In this document: one piece after another, positions 46,190-54,378 of the stretch | Layout: every line of letters begins with the position of its first letter | How positions within the stretch are numbered: position 1 is the stretch's first letter | Assembly: GCF_014279795.1 (NCBI RefSeq) | Contig: NZ_CP047945.1 | Span: forward strand, 1 to 64,000 | DNA: 64,000 nucleotides | Direction: 5' to 3' | From: Synechococcus sp. PROS-7-1 | Lineage (GTDB): Bacteria; Cyanobacteriota; Cyanobacteriia; PCC-6307; Cyanobiaceae | Translations under genes and position numbers: made by a program | The notes under the pieces: model-generated | Database searches by the model: none | What the model saw: the letters and a program-made list of their open reading frames with translations, nothing else | What the model was told of the DNA's origin: nothing

Positions 46190-46801
46190 GTGACCGCTGC
46201 CCAACAGCAGGACCTGCAACTTCAGCGTCGTCTGCAGCAGGACAGCATCCAGCTCGCAGGCAAGACCATTTACATCAATCCGTTCCTGTACTGGAGACGG
46301 TTTGACAGCAACACGGATCGCTGGTTGAGGGAACCTGGCCAGCTCAGCGAAGAGCAAATTCAGCAGAATCGAATTCGCTTCTATCCGGAGCTCGAGTGGG
46401 CGCTCCTCGATGAACGTGATCAGGAGATCAAGGATGGCGCCGTTGAGATGTTTCTCAAGAGCCTGGAGCTGATCAGCACGTTTCATCCCGAGCTCACCTC
46501 CGGGCAGCTTCTGGAGGTGGAACGCAAGATGGCCATCACCAAGAAACGCTCCTTCGAGCGCTGGGTTGAGAAGTCCTATCGCCGCAGAACCCGGGAGGAG
46601 TCCAGGGAAAAGCGGCGTTTTGCCCGCAACCGTTTCTTGCGGGGATGGGGAGAATGGATCGCTCTGGACACCACCCATCAAGCTCTGGTGCCGGTGGTGG
46701 CCTTGCTGGTGCTCTCCGCTGTTGCGGGCTGGTCCCTGGGGTCGTCACGATCCAGTTGTCCGACACTTGTGCTTCCGCCGGAGCAGACTGGAGTTCGTTG
46801 A
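46190..46801 (+). CDS. Membrane-anchored protein of unknown function upstream of PBP2
   Basis: A 203-residue protein: N-terminal Gln-rich helix, then a distinctive INPFLYWRRFDSNTDRWLREPGQLSEEQIQQNRIRFYPELEWALLDERDQEIKDG, a basic helix KRSFERWVEKSYRRRTREESREKRRFARNRFLRGWGEW, and one C-terminal transmembrane segment (LVPVVALLVLSAVAGWSLG). The soluble part should face the cytoplasm. The next unknown gene follows after 18 bases, then PBP2 after 4, so the three probably form one transcript. No family recognised. Confidence 0.7.
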   Translation: MTAAQQQDLQLQRRLQQDSIQLAGKTIYINPFLYWRRFDSNTDRWLREPGQLSEEQIQQNRIRFYPELEWALLDERDQEIKDGAVEMFLKSLELISTFHPELTSGQLLEVERKMAITKKRSFERWVEKSYRRRTREESREKRRFARNRFLRGWGEWIALDTTHQALVPVVALLVLSAVAGWSLGSSRSSCPTLVLPPEQTGVR

Positions 46802-46819
46802 GTAAGGCGTTCCGGATCC

Positions 46820-47197
46820 ATGGCTGAAGGCCAACCGCTGGATGAGCTTCGTCTGGCTTTGATGCAGGACGTGCTGCCCATGGGACTGGCCTTCGTGGAC
46901 CGGGTGCGCAGCGAAGGACCGGCTCGGGTTGTGGAGTCGTTGTCCCAGGGCGGTGATCCGTTGGCCGACCTGCGCAAGGAAGGGGAGCCTGCCGCGCGGG
47001 TGTTGCGGGAGCGATTGGATCAGATCAGCCCGGGCCTTGGTAACCCTGTGATGCCGGTGCAGGTGCAGGTGGATGAGCCCGCTGAGGCGCAGGAATCGCC
47101 TTCGCTTTCGGATGATCCCCAGGAGCTGCAGGAGGTGTTGGTTCGCATCGAGAAGCGCCTGCAGCGGCTCGATGCCTTGATCACGCCAGGGGATTAA
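46820..47197 (+). CDS. Small soluble protein of unknown function preceding PBP2
   Basis: A 125-residue protein: helix LDELRLALMQDVLPMGLAFVDRVRSEGPARVVESLSQGGDPLADLRKEGEPAARVLRERLDQISPGLG, an acidic linker, then a C-terminal coil DDPQELQEVLVRIEKRLQRLDALI. It stops 4 bases before the PBP2 GTG. The layout suggests an adaptor with two helical ends; a cell-wall role is inferred from the neighbour only. Confidence 0.65.
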   Translation: MAEGQPLDELRLALMQDVLPMGLAFVDRVRSEGPARVVESLSQGGDPLADLRKEGEPAARVLRERLDQISPGLGNPVMPVQVQVDEPAEAQESPSLSDDPQELQEVLVRIEKRLQRLDALITPGD

Positions 47198-47201
47198 CAC
47201 C

Positions 47202-49016
47202 GTGGCGGGTTTCGCGCAGGGGGACGGGCAGCGGCATGCCGGTTTGCGCCAGCAGCCCCTGGTGTTACTGGGTCTGGTGCTGTTGGTGAGCACCGCCATG
47301 GTGTCTCGTTTGGTGTGGCTTCAGGTGCTGGAAGCGCCGCGCTATCGCCAACTTGCTGATGAAAACCGAATTCGTTTGGTTCCGCGGTCGCCCACCCGCG
47401 GTCGGCTGCTCGACCGCAAGGGCCGGGTGCTGGCCTCCAGCAAGCTCACCTACTCGTTGTATGTGGAACCGCGTCTTGTGGATGATGCGGCCTGGCCGGA
47501 TTTGCGCGATCGGCTAGCCCGCCTCCTGAATCTTGATGCGGATGTGCTGGAGCAGCGTCGGGGTGGTGGCCTGGCCAGGGATGGCTACCGCATCAATTTG
47601 GCCACCGATCTGAAGCCGGAACAGGTGCTGCGTTTCCGGGAGCAGGCACTTGGGCTCAAGGGGGCGCAGGTGGATGTGGACATCCTTCGGGCCTATCCCC
47701 ATGGAACCCTGGCCGCCCATGCCCTCGGTTACACCCAGCCGATTACGGAAGACGAATACAAATCGCTGGCCAAGAAGGGTTACAAGATTCGTGATCGGAT
47801 CGGCCGGATCGGTGTGGAAGCGGCCTACGAATCTCACCTGCGCGGCGCCTGGGGCGGCCAGATGCTCGAGGTGAATGCCATGGGCGAGGTGCAGCGCCAC
47901 CTCGGTGACCGCCCATCGGTGGCGGGCAAGGATCTCACCCTTACCCTGGATCTGGATTTGCAGAAGGTGGCTGAGCAGGCCCTGGCGGACAAGCCCGGGG
48001 GCGCCATCGTGGCCATGGATCCAAGGACGGGCGCCATCCTGGCGTTGGCCAGCAAACCCACCTTCGACCCCAACTTCTTTTCCAAGCTCGTCACCACGCA
48101 GAAGGAGTACGACGCGCTGTTCTCCAACCCGAAGAAGCCCTTGCTCTCCCGGGCGATGAATCCTTACGACCCCGGCAGCACTTGGAAGGCGGTGACAGCG
48201 ATGGCTGCTATGGAGTCAGGCAAATTCCCGCCGGACACCAAGTTGCCCACGATGGCTTGCATCACCTACGGCGGTCATTGCTTCCCCGACCACAACGGCG
48301 CTGGTTTCGGCACCATCGGTTACGCCGACGCGTTGCGCTTCTCCAGCAATACGTTCTTCTATCAGGTGGGGGTGGGAGCTGGTTCGCGCGCCCTGCAAAA
48401 GGCAGCGACGGCCCTCGGTTTTGGGCAGAAATCAGGCATTGAGATCGGCTGGGAGGAAAGTGTCGGTCTGGTGGGTGATGAAGACTGGGCCGCGGCGGGT
48501 CGTGGCTGGGCGGAACCGGGGACGACCCCATGGATTCCGGAGGATATGGCCAGTGCGTCCATCGGTCAGTCGGTGGTGCAGATCACGCCGTTGCAGTTGG
48601 CTCGGGCGTATTCGGTGTTTGCCAACGGTGGCTGGCTGGTCACACCCCACCTGGCGGATCAGGGTCTGGATTGGACCGATGCGTCCCGTCGCACCAAGGT
48701 GGAGATGAAGCCTTCAACCTTGGCCAAAATCCGTGAAGGTCTGCGCAAGGTGGTGTCTGATGGCACTGGTTTTGCTCTGAACGGGCCGGGCATTCCTCCA
48801 GCAGGCGGTAAGACGGGGACCGCAGAGGACAGCACTGGCGGTCCGGACCATGCCTGGTTCGCTACCTATGCCCCTTATCCGGAAGGAGAGATTGTGATCG
48901 TGGCCTTTGCTCAGAACACCCCCGGGGGAGGGTCCGTGCATGCTCTGCCGATGGCCAAGAAGGTGATGGAGGTGTGGAACCGCAACCGTGCCCAACCGAT
49001 CCCATCGGCTTCCTAG
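47202..49016 (+). CDS. mrdA: Penicillin-binding protein 2 (class B transpeptidase)
   Basis: It is a monofunctional cell-wall transpeptidase used in elongation. A membrane anchor (QQPLVLLGLVLLVSTAMVSRLVWLQVL) is followed by the PBP dimer domain and the transpeptidase: Ser326 in DPGSTWK (SxxK), RFSSNTFFYQVG (SxN), and GGKTGTAED (KTG). The length, 604, and the long N-terminal dimerisation domain (about 70-290) agree with PBP2/MrdA; the paralogue FtsI (PBP3) is the main alternative. Start is GTG at 47202. It converges on sqdX with 8 bases between the genes. Confidence 0.88.
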   Translation: MAGFAQGDGQRHAGLRQQPLVLLGLVLLVSTAMVSRLVWLQVLEAPRYRQLADENRIRLVPRSPTRGRLLDRKGRVLASSKLTYSLYVEPRLVDDAAWPDLRDRLARLLNLDADVLEQRRGGGLARDGYRINLATDLKPEQVLRFREQALGLKGAQVDVDILRAYPHGTLAAHALGYTQPITEDEYKSLAKKGYKIRDRIGRIGVEAAYESHLRGAWGGQMLEVNAMGEVQRHLGDRPSVAGKDLTLTLDLDLQKVAEQALADKPGGAIVAMDPRTGAILALASKPTFDPNFFSKLVTTQKEYDALFSNPKKPLLSRAMNPYDPGSTWKAVTAMAAMESGKFPPDTKLPTMACITYGGHCFPDHNGAGFGTIGYADALRFSSNTFFYQVGVGAGSRALQKAATALGFGQKSGIEIGWEESVGLVGDEDWAAAGRGWAEPGTTPWIPEDMASASIGQSVVQITPLQLARAYSVFANGGWLVTPHLADQGLDWTDASRRTKVEMKPSTLAKIREGLRKVVSDGTGFALNGPGIPPAGGKTGTAEDSTGGPDHAWFATYAPYPEGEIVIVAFAQNTPGGGSVHALPMAKKVMEVWNRNRAQPIPSAS

Positions 49017-49024
49017 CGCCTAAT

Positions 49025-50173
49025 TCAGGCGGCTGCGTTCAGCTGAGGCTGCTTCAGAACCTGGCGGTAATACCCGCGCAGCTGCTCGGTGGCGCCGGCC
49101 CATCCCCAGCGCTCGGCTTCCGAGCGGGCGGCATTGCGCAGGGCCTGGCGTTCAAGGTCGTTGCCCAGCAGGCGTTGGGTGGCTTCGATCAGGCTGGCCG
49201 CACCGCCATCGGCGCCGTCGGGTTCGTAGAGGCAGCCGTTCACCCCGTCGGTGATGATGTCGGGAATGCCCCCCCGGTTGGCTCCCACCACGGGGCATCC
49301 CGCTGCCATGGCCTCCAGCAGCACCAGGCCAAGGGTTTCGGTACTGGAGGGGAAAAGGAAGGCGTCACCGCTGGCGTAGGCACCAGCGAGCTCCTCGCCC
49401 GCCAGGTAGCCCACGAAGGTGGTTGCGGTGCCTTCGAAGTGCTTTTCCAGCTGCTGACGGTGAGGCCCATCGCCCACGAGGGCGAGGCGGGCGTCGGGCA
49501 AGGCTTCGAGCACAGGCTTGATGCGCTCGATCTGTTTCTCAGCGGAGAGGCGGCCCACGTAGAGCAGTAGGGCTCCGCGGTCGTCATGGCAGCCGAGCAG
49601 CCGCTGCCGGAGCTCCGCACTGCGCAGTTCGGGCCGGAACAGCTCGGTGTCCACACCGCGCTGCCAGAGGTCTGTGTGCTGAATCCCCTTCTCGCTCAGT
49701 TCCTGCACCATGGCGGTGGAGGTGCAGAGATTGAGCAGTGCCTGGTTGTGGGCTGCCTTGAGCAGTTCCCAGAGCAGGGGCTCGAGCATGCCCATGCCGT
49801 AGTGCTCGAGGTATTTGGGCAGGTGGGTGTGGTAGCTCGCCACCAGCGGAACCGATTTGGCTTTGGCCAGCCAGATTCCTCCAAGGCCCAGCACCGCCGG
49901 ATTCACCACGTGGATCAAGTCAGGCTGGAAGTTGTCGATCGCCTCGGAGACGGCGGGTCGGGGCAGTGCCAGCTTCAGTTCGGGGTATAGCGGCAGGGGC
50001 ATGGCCGGAACGCCGATCAGGCGCGCTCCCATGTACTCCTCAGGACATCCCTCCGGGCAGAACACGGTCACTTCATCACCGGCATCCACGAGGTGCTTCA
50101 CCGTTTTGGTGAGACGGGTGACGATGCCATCGACCTTGGGGAGGAAGGTCTCGGTGAAGAAGGCGATTTTCAA
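49025..50173 (-). CDS. sqdX: Sulfoquinovosyltransferase SqdX
   Basis: It transfers sulfoquinovose to diacylglycerol, making SQDG, an anionic thylakoid lipid. It is a GT4 glycosyltransferase (GT-B fold): N-terminal KIAFFTETFLPKVDGIVTRL and YHTHLPKYLEHYGMG, C-terminal VGRLSAEKQIERIKPVLEAL and the nucleotide-sugar motif LFPSSTETLGLVLLEAMAAGCPVVG. Start set at TTG 50173 (MKIAFFTETF), since the longer frame runs into sqdB. It is the downstream partner of sqdB, 13 bases after it. Confidence 0.94.
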   Translation of the reverse strand: MKIAFFTETFLPKVDGIVTRLTKTVKHLVDAGDEVTVFCPEGCPEEYMGARLIGVPAMPLPLYPELKLALPRPAVSEAIDNFQPDLIHVVNPAVLGLGGIWLAKAKSVPLVASYHTHLPKYLEHYGMGMLEPLLWELLKAAHNQALLNLCTSTAMVQELSEKGIQHTDLWQRGVDTELFRPELRSAELRQRLLGCHDDRGALLLYVGRLSAEKQIERIKPVLEALPDARLALVGDGPHRQQLEKHFEGTATTFVGYLAGEELAGAYASGDAFLFPSSTETLGLVLLEAMAAGCPVVGANRGGIPDIITDGVNGCLYEPDGADGGAASLIEATQRLLGNDLERQALRNAARSEAERWGWAGATEQLRGYYRQVLKQPQLNAAA

Positions 50174-50186
50174 GGGAGTGCCCTGA

Positions 50187-51380
50187 TCAAGCGGTAGCGA
50201 TGGCCTGGGCCTGGGTCTTGGTCCAGGCGGAGGTGCAGAGGATGCGGTTGCGATCGCAGCGGTCGGCATAGCGCGTTGCGATCTCCACCACTTCCTTGAG
50301 CAGGCCGTCATCGAGGGTGGTGGGATTGAGTCCCAGCTCAATGAAGCAGCGGTTGTCCACGATCAGGTCGTTCTCCACGGCCTCATTACGGGGGTTGGGC
50401 AGATTGTTCACCTGAGCTCCGGTGAGAGCGGCCACTTTCTTGGCCAATTCACCCACCTGATGGCTTTCGGTCATCTGGTTGAAGATCTTCACCCGCTCGC
50501 CCTGGGTTGGTGGATTCTCCAAGGCCAGCTGCACACACTTCACGGAATCGCGGATGTGAATGAAGGCACGGGTCTGGCCGCCGGTGCCGTGCACGGTGAG
50601 GGGGTAACCGATCGCCGCTTGCATCAGGAAGCGGTTGAGCACTGTGCCGTAATCGCCGTCGTAATCAAAGCGATTGGTGAGGCGCGGGTCGCGGTCGGTG
50701 GCATCGGTGTTGGTGCCCCAAACGATCCCCTGGTGCAGGTCGGTGATGCGGACCTTGTCGTTCTTGTTGTAGTAGAGGAAAAGCAGCTGATCGAGCGTCT
50801 TGGTCATGTGATAGACGCTGCCCGGGCTGGCGGGATGGAGAATCTCCTCCTCGAAGCGGCTGCCGTCCGGCTGGGGGACCTCCACCTTGAGGTAGCCCTC
50901 GGGAATCGTGGCGCCGCGGTGGGAGCCGTAGCCGTACACGCCCATGGTGCCGAGGTGCACCACATGGATGTCCTGGCCGCTCTCCACGATCGCGGCGAGC
51001 AGGTTGTGGGTGCCGTTGACGTTGTTGTCGACGGTGTAGCGCTTGGTGGCGCTGCTCTTCATCGAATAGGGAGCAGCGCGCTGTTCGGCGAAGTGCACCA
51101 CCGAGTCGGGCTTTTCCTCGATCAGCAGATCGAGCAGTCGCTGGTACTCATGGGCGATGTCCATGTGCACGAAGCGCATCGGCTTGCCGCCGATCTCCTC
51201 CCAGGCCTTGAGACGCTCGCCGATGGTGGTGATCGGTGTGAGCGATTCCACCTCGAGGTCGATGTCGATCTTGCGCCGGCTGAGGTTGTCCACGATCAAC
51301 ACGTCGTGGCCCTGATCAGCGAGATTCACGGCACAGGGCCAGCCGCAGAAGCCGTCACCACCGAGAACGAGAACTTTCAC
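50187..51380 (-). CDS. sqdB: UDP-sulfoquinovose synthase SqdB
   Basis: It makes UDP-sulfoquinovose from UDP-glucose and sulfite. The extended short-chain dehydrogenase has KVLVLGGDGFCGWPCAVNLADQGH (NAD site with the family's GDGFCGW), the active-site region STGSVYHMTK-like PGSVYHMTKTLDQL (Tyr in YHMTK) and IHIRDSVKCVQLALENP. GTG at 51380 (MKVLVLGGDG) follows a GGAGTTTGAG Shine-Dalgarno-like stretch. 397 residues. It precedes sqdX and lies about 60 bases downstream of the psb34 microgene, on the same strand. Confidence 0.95.
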   Translation of the reverse strand: MKVLVLGGDGFCGWPCAVNLADQGHDVLIVDNLSRRKIDIDLEVESLTPITTIGERLKAWEEIGGKPMRFVHMDIAHEYQRLLDLLIEEKPDSVVHFAEQRAAPYSMKSSATKRYTVDNNVNGTHNLLAAIVESGQDIHVVHLGTMGVYGYGSHRGATIPEGYLKVEVPQPDGSRFEEEILHPASPGSVYHMTKTLDQLLFLYYNKNDKVRITDLHQGIVWGTNTDATDRDPRLTNRFDYDGDYGTVLNRFLMQAAIGYPLTVHGTGGQTRAFIHIRDSVKCVQLALENPPTQGERVKIFNQMTESHQVGELAKKVAALTGAQVNNLPNPRNEAVENDLIVDNRCFIELGLNPTTLDDGLLKEVVEIATRYADRCDRNRILCTSAWTKTQAQAIATA

Positions 51381-51438
51381 CTCAAACTCCTGCTGAAGCG
51401 TGCAAGCCGCCAATCTGGGGCAAGCTACTACAGGCTTT

Positions 51439-51606
51439 TCAGCTGATCGCCACAGTGAAAGCCATCAGGGCGATCACAAGCAGGGAGCCGCCCACCACGA
51501 TCAGTCGGGAGCCATTGCTGTGGCTGGCTTCCTTGCTCAGCACCTCCATGCGTGGCTCGTTCGCAAATGCGTTCAAACGGCCTCCGTCCTCCTGGGTGAC
51601 CTGCAT
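51439..51606 (-). CDS. psb34: Psb34/Ssl1498-type light-harvesting-like protein
   Basis: A 55-residue single-span protein on the minus strand: N-terminal TQEDGGRLNAFANEPRM is the family signature, and the C-terminal segment RLIVVGGSLLVIALMAFTVA is the membrane helix. This family (Ssl1498 in Synechocystis, called Psb34) belongs to the high-light-inducible-like proteins and binds photosystem II assembly intermediates near CP47. ATG at 51606 has a good GAGGA Shine-Dalgarno sequence 5-9 bases upstream. It lies between thiG and sqdB on the same strand and may share their transcript. The length is short enough that automatic calling may omit it. Confidence 0.82.
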   Translation of the reverse strand: MQVTQEDGGRLNAFANEPRMEVLSKEASHSNGSRLIVVGGSLLVIALMAFTVAIS

Positions 51607-51706
51607 GGGTTCCTCATCAATTGATCCGGACCTTATGGAGCTGATGGTGCAGGGGCCTGGATCCTCAATGCAGCTTCATAGGCCTTGATCTGCCGTTACA
51701 GACACG

Positions 51707-52519
51707 TCAGCCGTTGACCTTGCCGGTGGTGGGGGAGCTAGGTGAGGCCTGGGCCCGGGTTGGCAGGCGGCCCGCTTGGAAGGCCTGGCGCCCGGCCCGC
51801 ACGGCGGAAGCCATCGCTTCGGCCATCAGCGGCGGATTGCCAGCAAGCGCGATAGCACTGTTCACCAGAACGGCGTCCGCTCCCATCTCCAAGGCAGCAG
51901 ATGCCTCGCTGGGTACGCCAATGCCTGCATCCACCACCACGGGAACTGAGGCGTTCTCAATGATCAGGGCGATGTTGGAGGCGTTGCGCAACCCCTGACC
52001 GGATCCGATCGGAGAACCCAGGGGCATCACCGTGGCGCAACCCACCTCTTCCAGGCGTTTGGCCAGCAATGGATCCGCATTGATGTAAGGGAGCACCGTG
52101 AAGCCCTCTTTCACCAGCTGTTCAGCGGCCTCAAGTGTTCCGAAAGGGTCCGGCAGCAGGTGACGGCTGTCGGGAATCACTTCCAGCTTCACGAAGTTGT
52201 TGTTCTCCTGGCCGGCGAGCCGTGCCAGTTCCCGTCCCAGCCGTGCCACCCGGATGGCTTCCTCTGCCGTGGTGCAGCCAGCGGTGTTGGGAAGCATCCA
52301 GATCCGTGTCCAGTCGATCGCTTCCATCAGTCCGGCGTGTCCGGCCGCCACCGTTTGCACCCTGCGAACAGCCACAGTCACCATCTCGCAGTCAGAACGC
52401 TCCAGGCTCTGTTGCATTAACGGAAGGCTCGGATATTTCCCCGTGCCGGTGAACAGCCTGCTGCGGAACTGGCGGCCACCGATCACAAGCGTGTCGGTGC
52501 TGGTCGGGGTCGAATCCAT
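51707..52519 (-). CDS. thiG: Thiazole synthase ThiG
   Basis: It forms the thiazole phosphate moiety of thiamine from DXP, dehydroglycine and ThiS thiocarboxylate. The TIM barrel shows [52 protein letters not shown], the Schiff-base Lys111 in [18 protein letters not shown] and the phosphate loop [24 protein letters not shown]. Its 270 residues match the family. No TPP riboswitch is visible ahead of it. Confidence 0.96.
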   Translation of the reverse strand: MDSTPTSTDTLVIGGRQFRSRLFTGTGKYPSLPLMQQSLERSDCEMVTVAVRRVQTVAAGHAGLMEAIDWTRIWMLPNTAGCTTAEEAIRVARLGRELARLAGQENNNFVKLEVIPDSRHLLPDPFGTLEAAEQLVKEGFTVLPYINADPLLAKRLEEVGCATVMPLGSPIGSGQGLRNASNIALIIENASVPVVVDAGIGVPSEASAALEMGADAVLVNSAIALAGNPPLMAEAMASAVRAGRQAFQAGRLPTRAQASPSSPTTGKVNG

Positions 52520-52625
52520 GAAAAGGGACGGAGGGACTGGTTAGGGAACCGGATCGGAAAACGGACGAGCACCACTGAAGGGCACTACCGTGCGCCCATC
52601 ATCCGTTCTCGTCACGTCTGTCACC

Positions 52626-53135
52626 ATGGACATGAACGCGCCGATTGAGATTCCGGCGACCTTCGAACCATCTCTGCCCCTGGATAGCTCCGTTCTGGAC
52701 GAGCCCCTCGTGCTGGATGGCACGGTTCAGCAATTTGATCCGGTGCTGCGTGCGGCTGATCTGGCTGCCACCATGCCCCGTCAATGGTGCGGCAGTTACA
52801 AGTCGTTCACGTCCGGCAACGCGGTGGATGTGAAGCTCACGCTGGCGAGCGTGCAACCGATCGGCCAAATGGTGGATCTGCGCGGTGACATGGTGATCGC
52901 CGGCGTCAGCACGCCCGTGCAGGGCAATCTCAATGCCACCTCGGACCAGCTTGATCTGCTCCCTTTGGCCGGTGAGCTTGCTGACGATCTTGAAGCCGGT
53001 GGTGACTTTCTCGGACTGCAGGGAATGAGTCTGTCCGGTTGGCAAGCGCCAAGACTGACCAATCTGGGCGGCAGTCTCAGCCTGGCTCCCAGCTGCTCCG
53101 GTTCAGAAGCCCCTCCCATCCGGGCTCTCTGGTGA
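52626..53135 (+). CDS. Protein of unknown function, probably picocyanobacterial
   Basis: A 169-residue protein. After ATG 52626 (MDMNAPIEIPATFEPS) there is a motif MPRQWCGSYKSFTSGNAVDVKLTLASVQPIGQMVDLRGDM and strand-rich ISTPV/GNLNATSDQLDLLPL, like a small beta-barrel domain; no signal peptide or membrane segment is evident. The WCGSY motif could be structurally important. An in-frame GTG/ATG earlier at 52590 is possible. The 3' end overlaps the convergent TPR gene by 33 bases. No family recognised. Confidence 0.6.
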   Translation: MDMNAPIEIPATFEPSLPLDSSVLDEPLVLDGTVQQFDPVLRAADLAATMPRQWCGSYKSFTSGNAVDVKLTLASVQPIGQMVDLRGDMVIAGVSTPVQGNLNATSDQLDLLPLAGELADDLEAGGDFLGLQGMSLSGWQAPRLTNLGGSLSLAPSCSGSEAPPIRALW

Positions 53136-53696
53136 ATCACTCGTGGGTGTTGTCTCGGAGCGGCTGCTGGCCTGGCGCTTAGCAGCGCGCTCCAAGCGAT
53201 TGAGGCGCTTCTTCGCTGTTTGATTGTTGGGCTCGAGCTTGAGAACCTTCTGATACAGCTCACAGGCCGCATCCCTGTTGAGCAGGCGTTCTTCTGCGAA
53301 GGCCAGATTGTTGAGAGCCACGGGATAATCCGCCTTGGCTTGCAGCGCTGATTTGTAATGCCGGATCGCTGTTGAAAAATCCTTCTGGGCGGCCAGAGAG
53401 AAGCCCAGAGCGTTCTGGATCAGTGCGCGCGCTTCCTGCGGTTCGTTTCCAAGCCGTTTCACAGCCTGTCGCAGGGTGGCTGTGGCCTGGGGATACAGGC
53501 GCTTGCGCAGTTGAACGGAGGCCAGTTCGTAGAGGTCACCGGCATCGCGAGAACCAGCTGCATCCGCCTGCTCAAGACGGATGAGGTTCTGTTCATCGCG
53601 GCGGACGCGCAGAAGCTGGCGACCAACGACAACGGCAACGATTGCCAGCAGGCCAGTCAGGCCCAGCAGATAGGTCTGCGGCAGAAGGGATTCCAT
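53103..53696 (-). CDS. Ycf37-like TPR protein
   Basis: A 197-residue protein with an N-terminal membrane anchor (PQTYLLGLTGLLAIVAVVVG), then about three TPRs: GDLYELASVQLRKRLYPQATATLRQAVKRL, ARALIQNALGFSLAAQKDFSTAIRHYKSALQAK and YPVALNNLAFAEERLLNRDAACELYQKVLKLEP. This plan matches Ycf37, a photosystem I assembly or stability factor in cyanobacteria and plastids; a different TPR anchor protein remains possible. It is downstream of rplT on the same strand, 34 bases away. Confidence 0.7.
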   Translation of the reverse strand: MESLLPQTYLLGLTGLLAIVAVVVGRQLLRVRRDEQNLIRLEQADAAGSRDAGDLYELASVQLRKRLYPQATATLRQAVKRLGNEPQEARALIQNALGFSLAAQKDFSTAIRHYKSALQAKADYPVALNNLAFAEERLLNRDAACELYQKVLKLEPNNQTAKKRLNRLERAAKRQASSRSETTPTSDSPESPDGRGF

Positions 53697-53730
53697 GGGG
53701 GGAAGAGATGGTCCCGAGGCGGGACGCTAC

Positions 53731-54078
53731 TCAACCCTGAGTGGCATTCACCACAGTTGTGAAGCTGGAAGGATCAGCCACGGCAAGTTGAGCCAGCATC
53801 TTGCGATTGATGCGCACATCGGCCTGTTTCAAACCACCGATCAAACGGCTGTAGCTCACACCGTTAAGACGGGCTGCTGCATTGATGCGTGCAATCCACA
53901 GACGGCGGAAATCGCGCTTGCGCCGGCGACGGTCGCGGTAGGCATTGCACAGGGCCTTCATCACCCGCTGATTCGCGGTGCGGAACAGGGTTCCATTGCT
54001 GCCGCGGAAACCGCGAGCGAGGCGGAGGATCTTGTTGCGGCGCTTACGGGCGACGTTGCCTCTCTTGACGCGTGCCAT
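53731..54078 (-). CDS. rplT: 50S ribosomal protein L20
   Basis: L20 is an early assembly protein of the large subunit. The 115-residue protein starts [20 protein letters not shown] and has the typical long basic helix ([56 protein letters not shown]). It follows rpmI by 43 bases, as is usual, but infC is not next to them. Confidence 0.97.
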   Translation of the reverse strand: MARVKRGNVARKRRNKILRLARGFRGSNGTLFRTANQRVMKALCNAYRDRRRRKRDFRRLWIARINAAARLNGVSYSRLIGGLKQADVRINRKMLAQLAVADPSSFTTVVNATQG

Positions 54079-54121
54079 GAATTCGGTGGGTAATTAAGAA
54101 ACGATCGTGCGCTGAAGCTGA

Positions 54122-54319
54122 TCAGGCGTAGGGCATCATCAGGGCCACCCGCTCTTCGTCCGTCCGGTCCACCACAGCTTTGGTGGCCAGGTGGCGCTTC
54201 AGTTTCGGGCTCTTGTGATCCAGCAGGTGATTGCGGAAGGCGCGCCGACGCAGGAACTTGCCAGTGCCTGTTGCCTTGAACCGCTTGGCGGCTGCTTTGC
54301 GGGTCTTGAGCTTGGGCAT
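54122..54319 (-). CDS. rpmI: 50S ribosomal protein L35
   Basis: The 65-residue basic protein [20 protein letters not shown]...[30 protein letters not shown] matches L35 in length and pattern. ATG at 54319 was preferred to a longer in-frame open reading start. It leads the rpmI-rplT pair and is divergent from the SpoIID-like gene with about 60 bases between. Confidence 0.96.
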   Translation of the reverse strand: MPKLKTRKAAAKRFKATGTGKFLRRRAFRNHLLDHKSPKLKRHLATKAVVDRTDEERVALMMPYA

Positions 54320-54378
54320 GTCTCTGGCGGCACGGGGCACAAACGAAGACAATAGAACCTCACCCTCCCCACAGCCAA

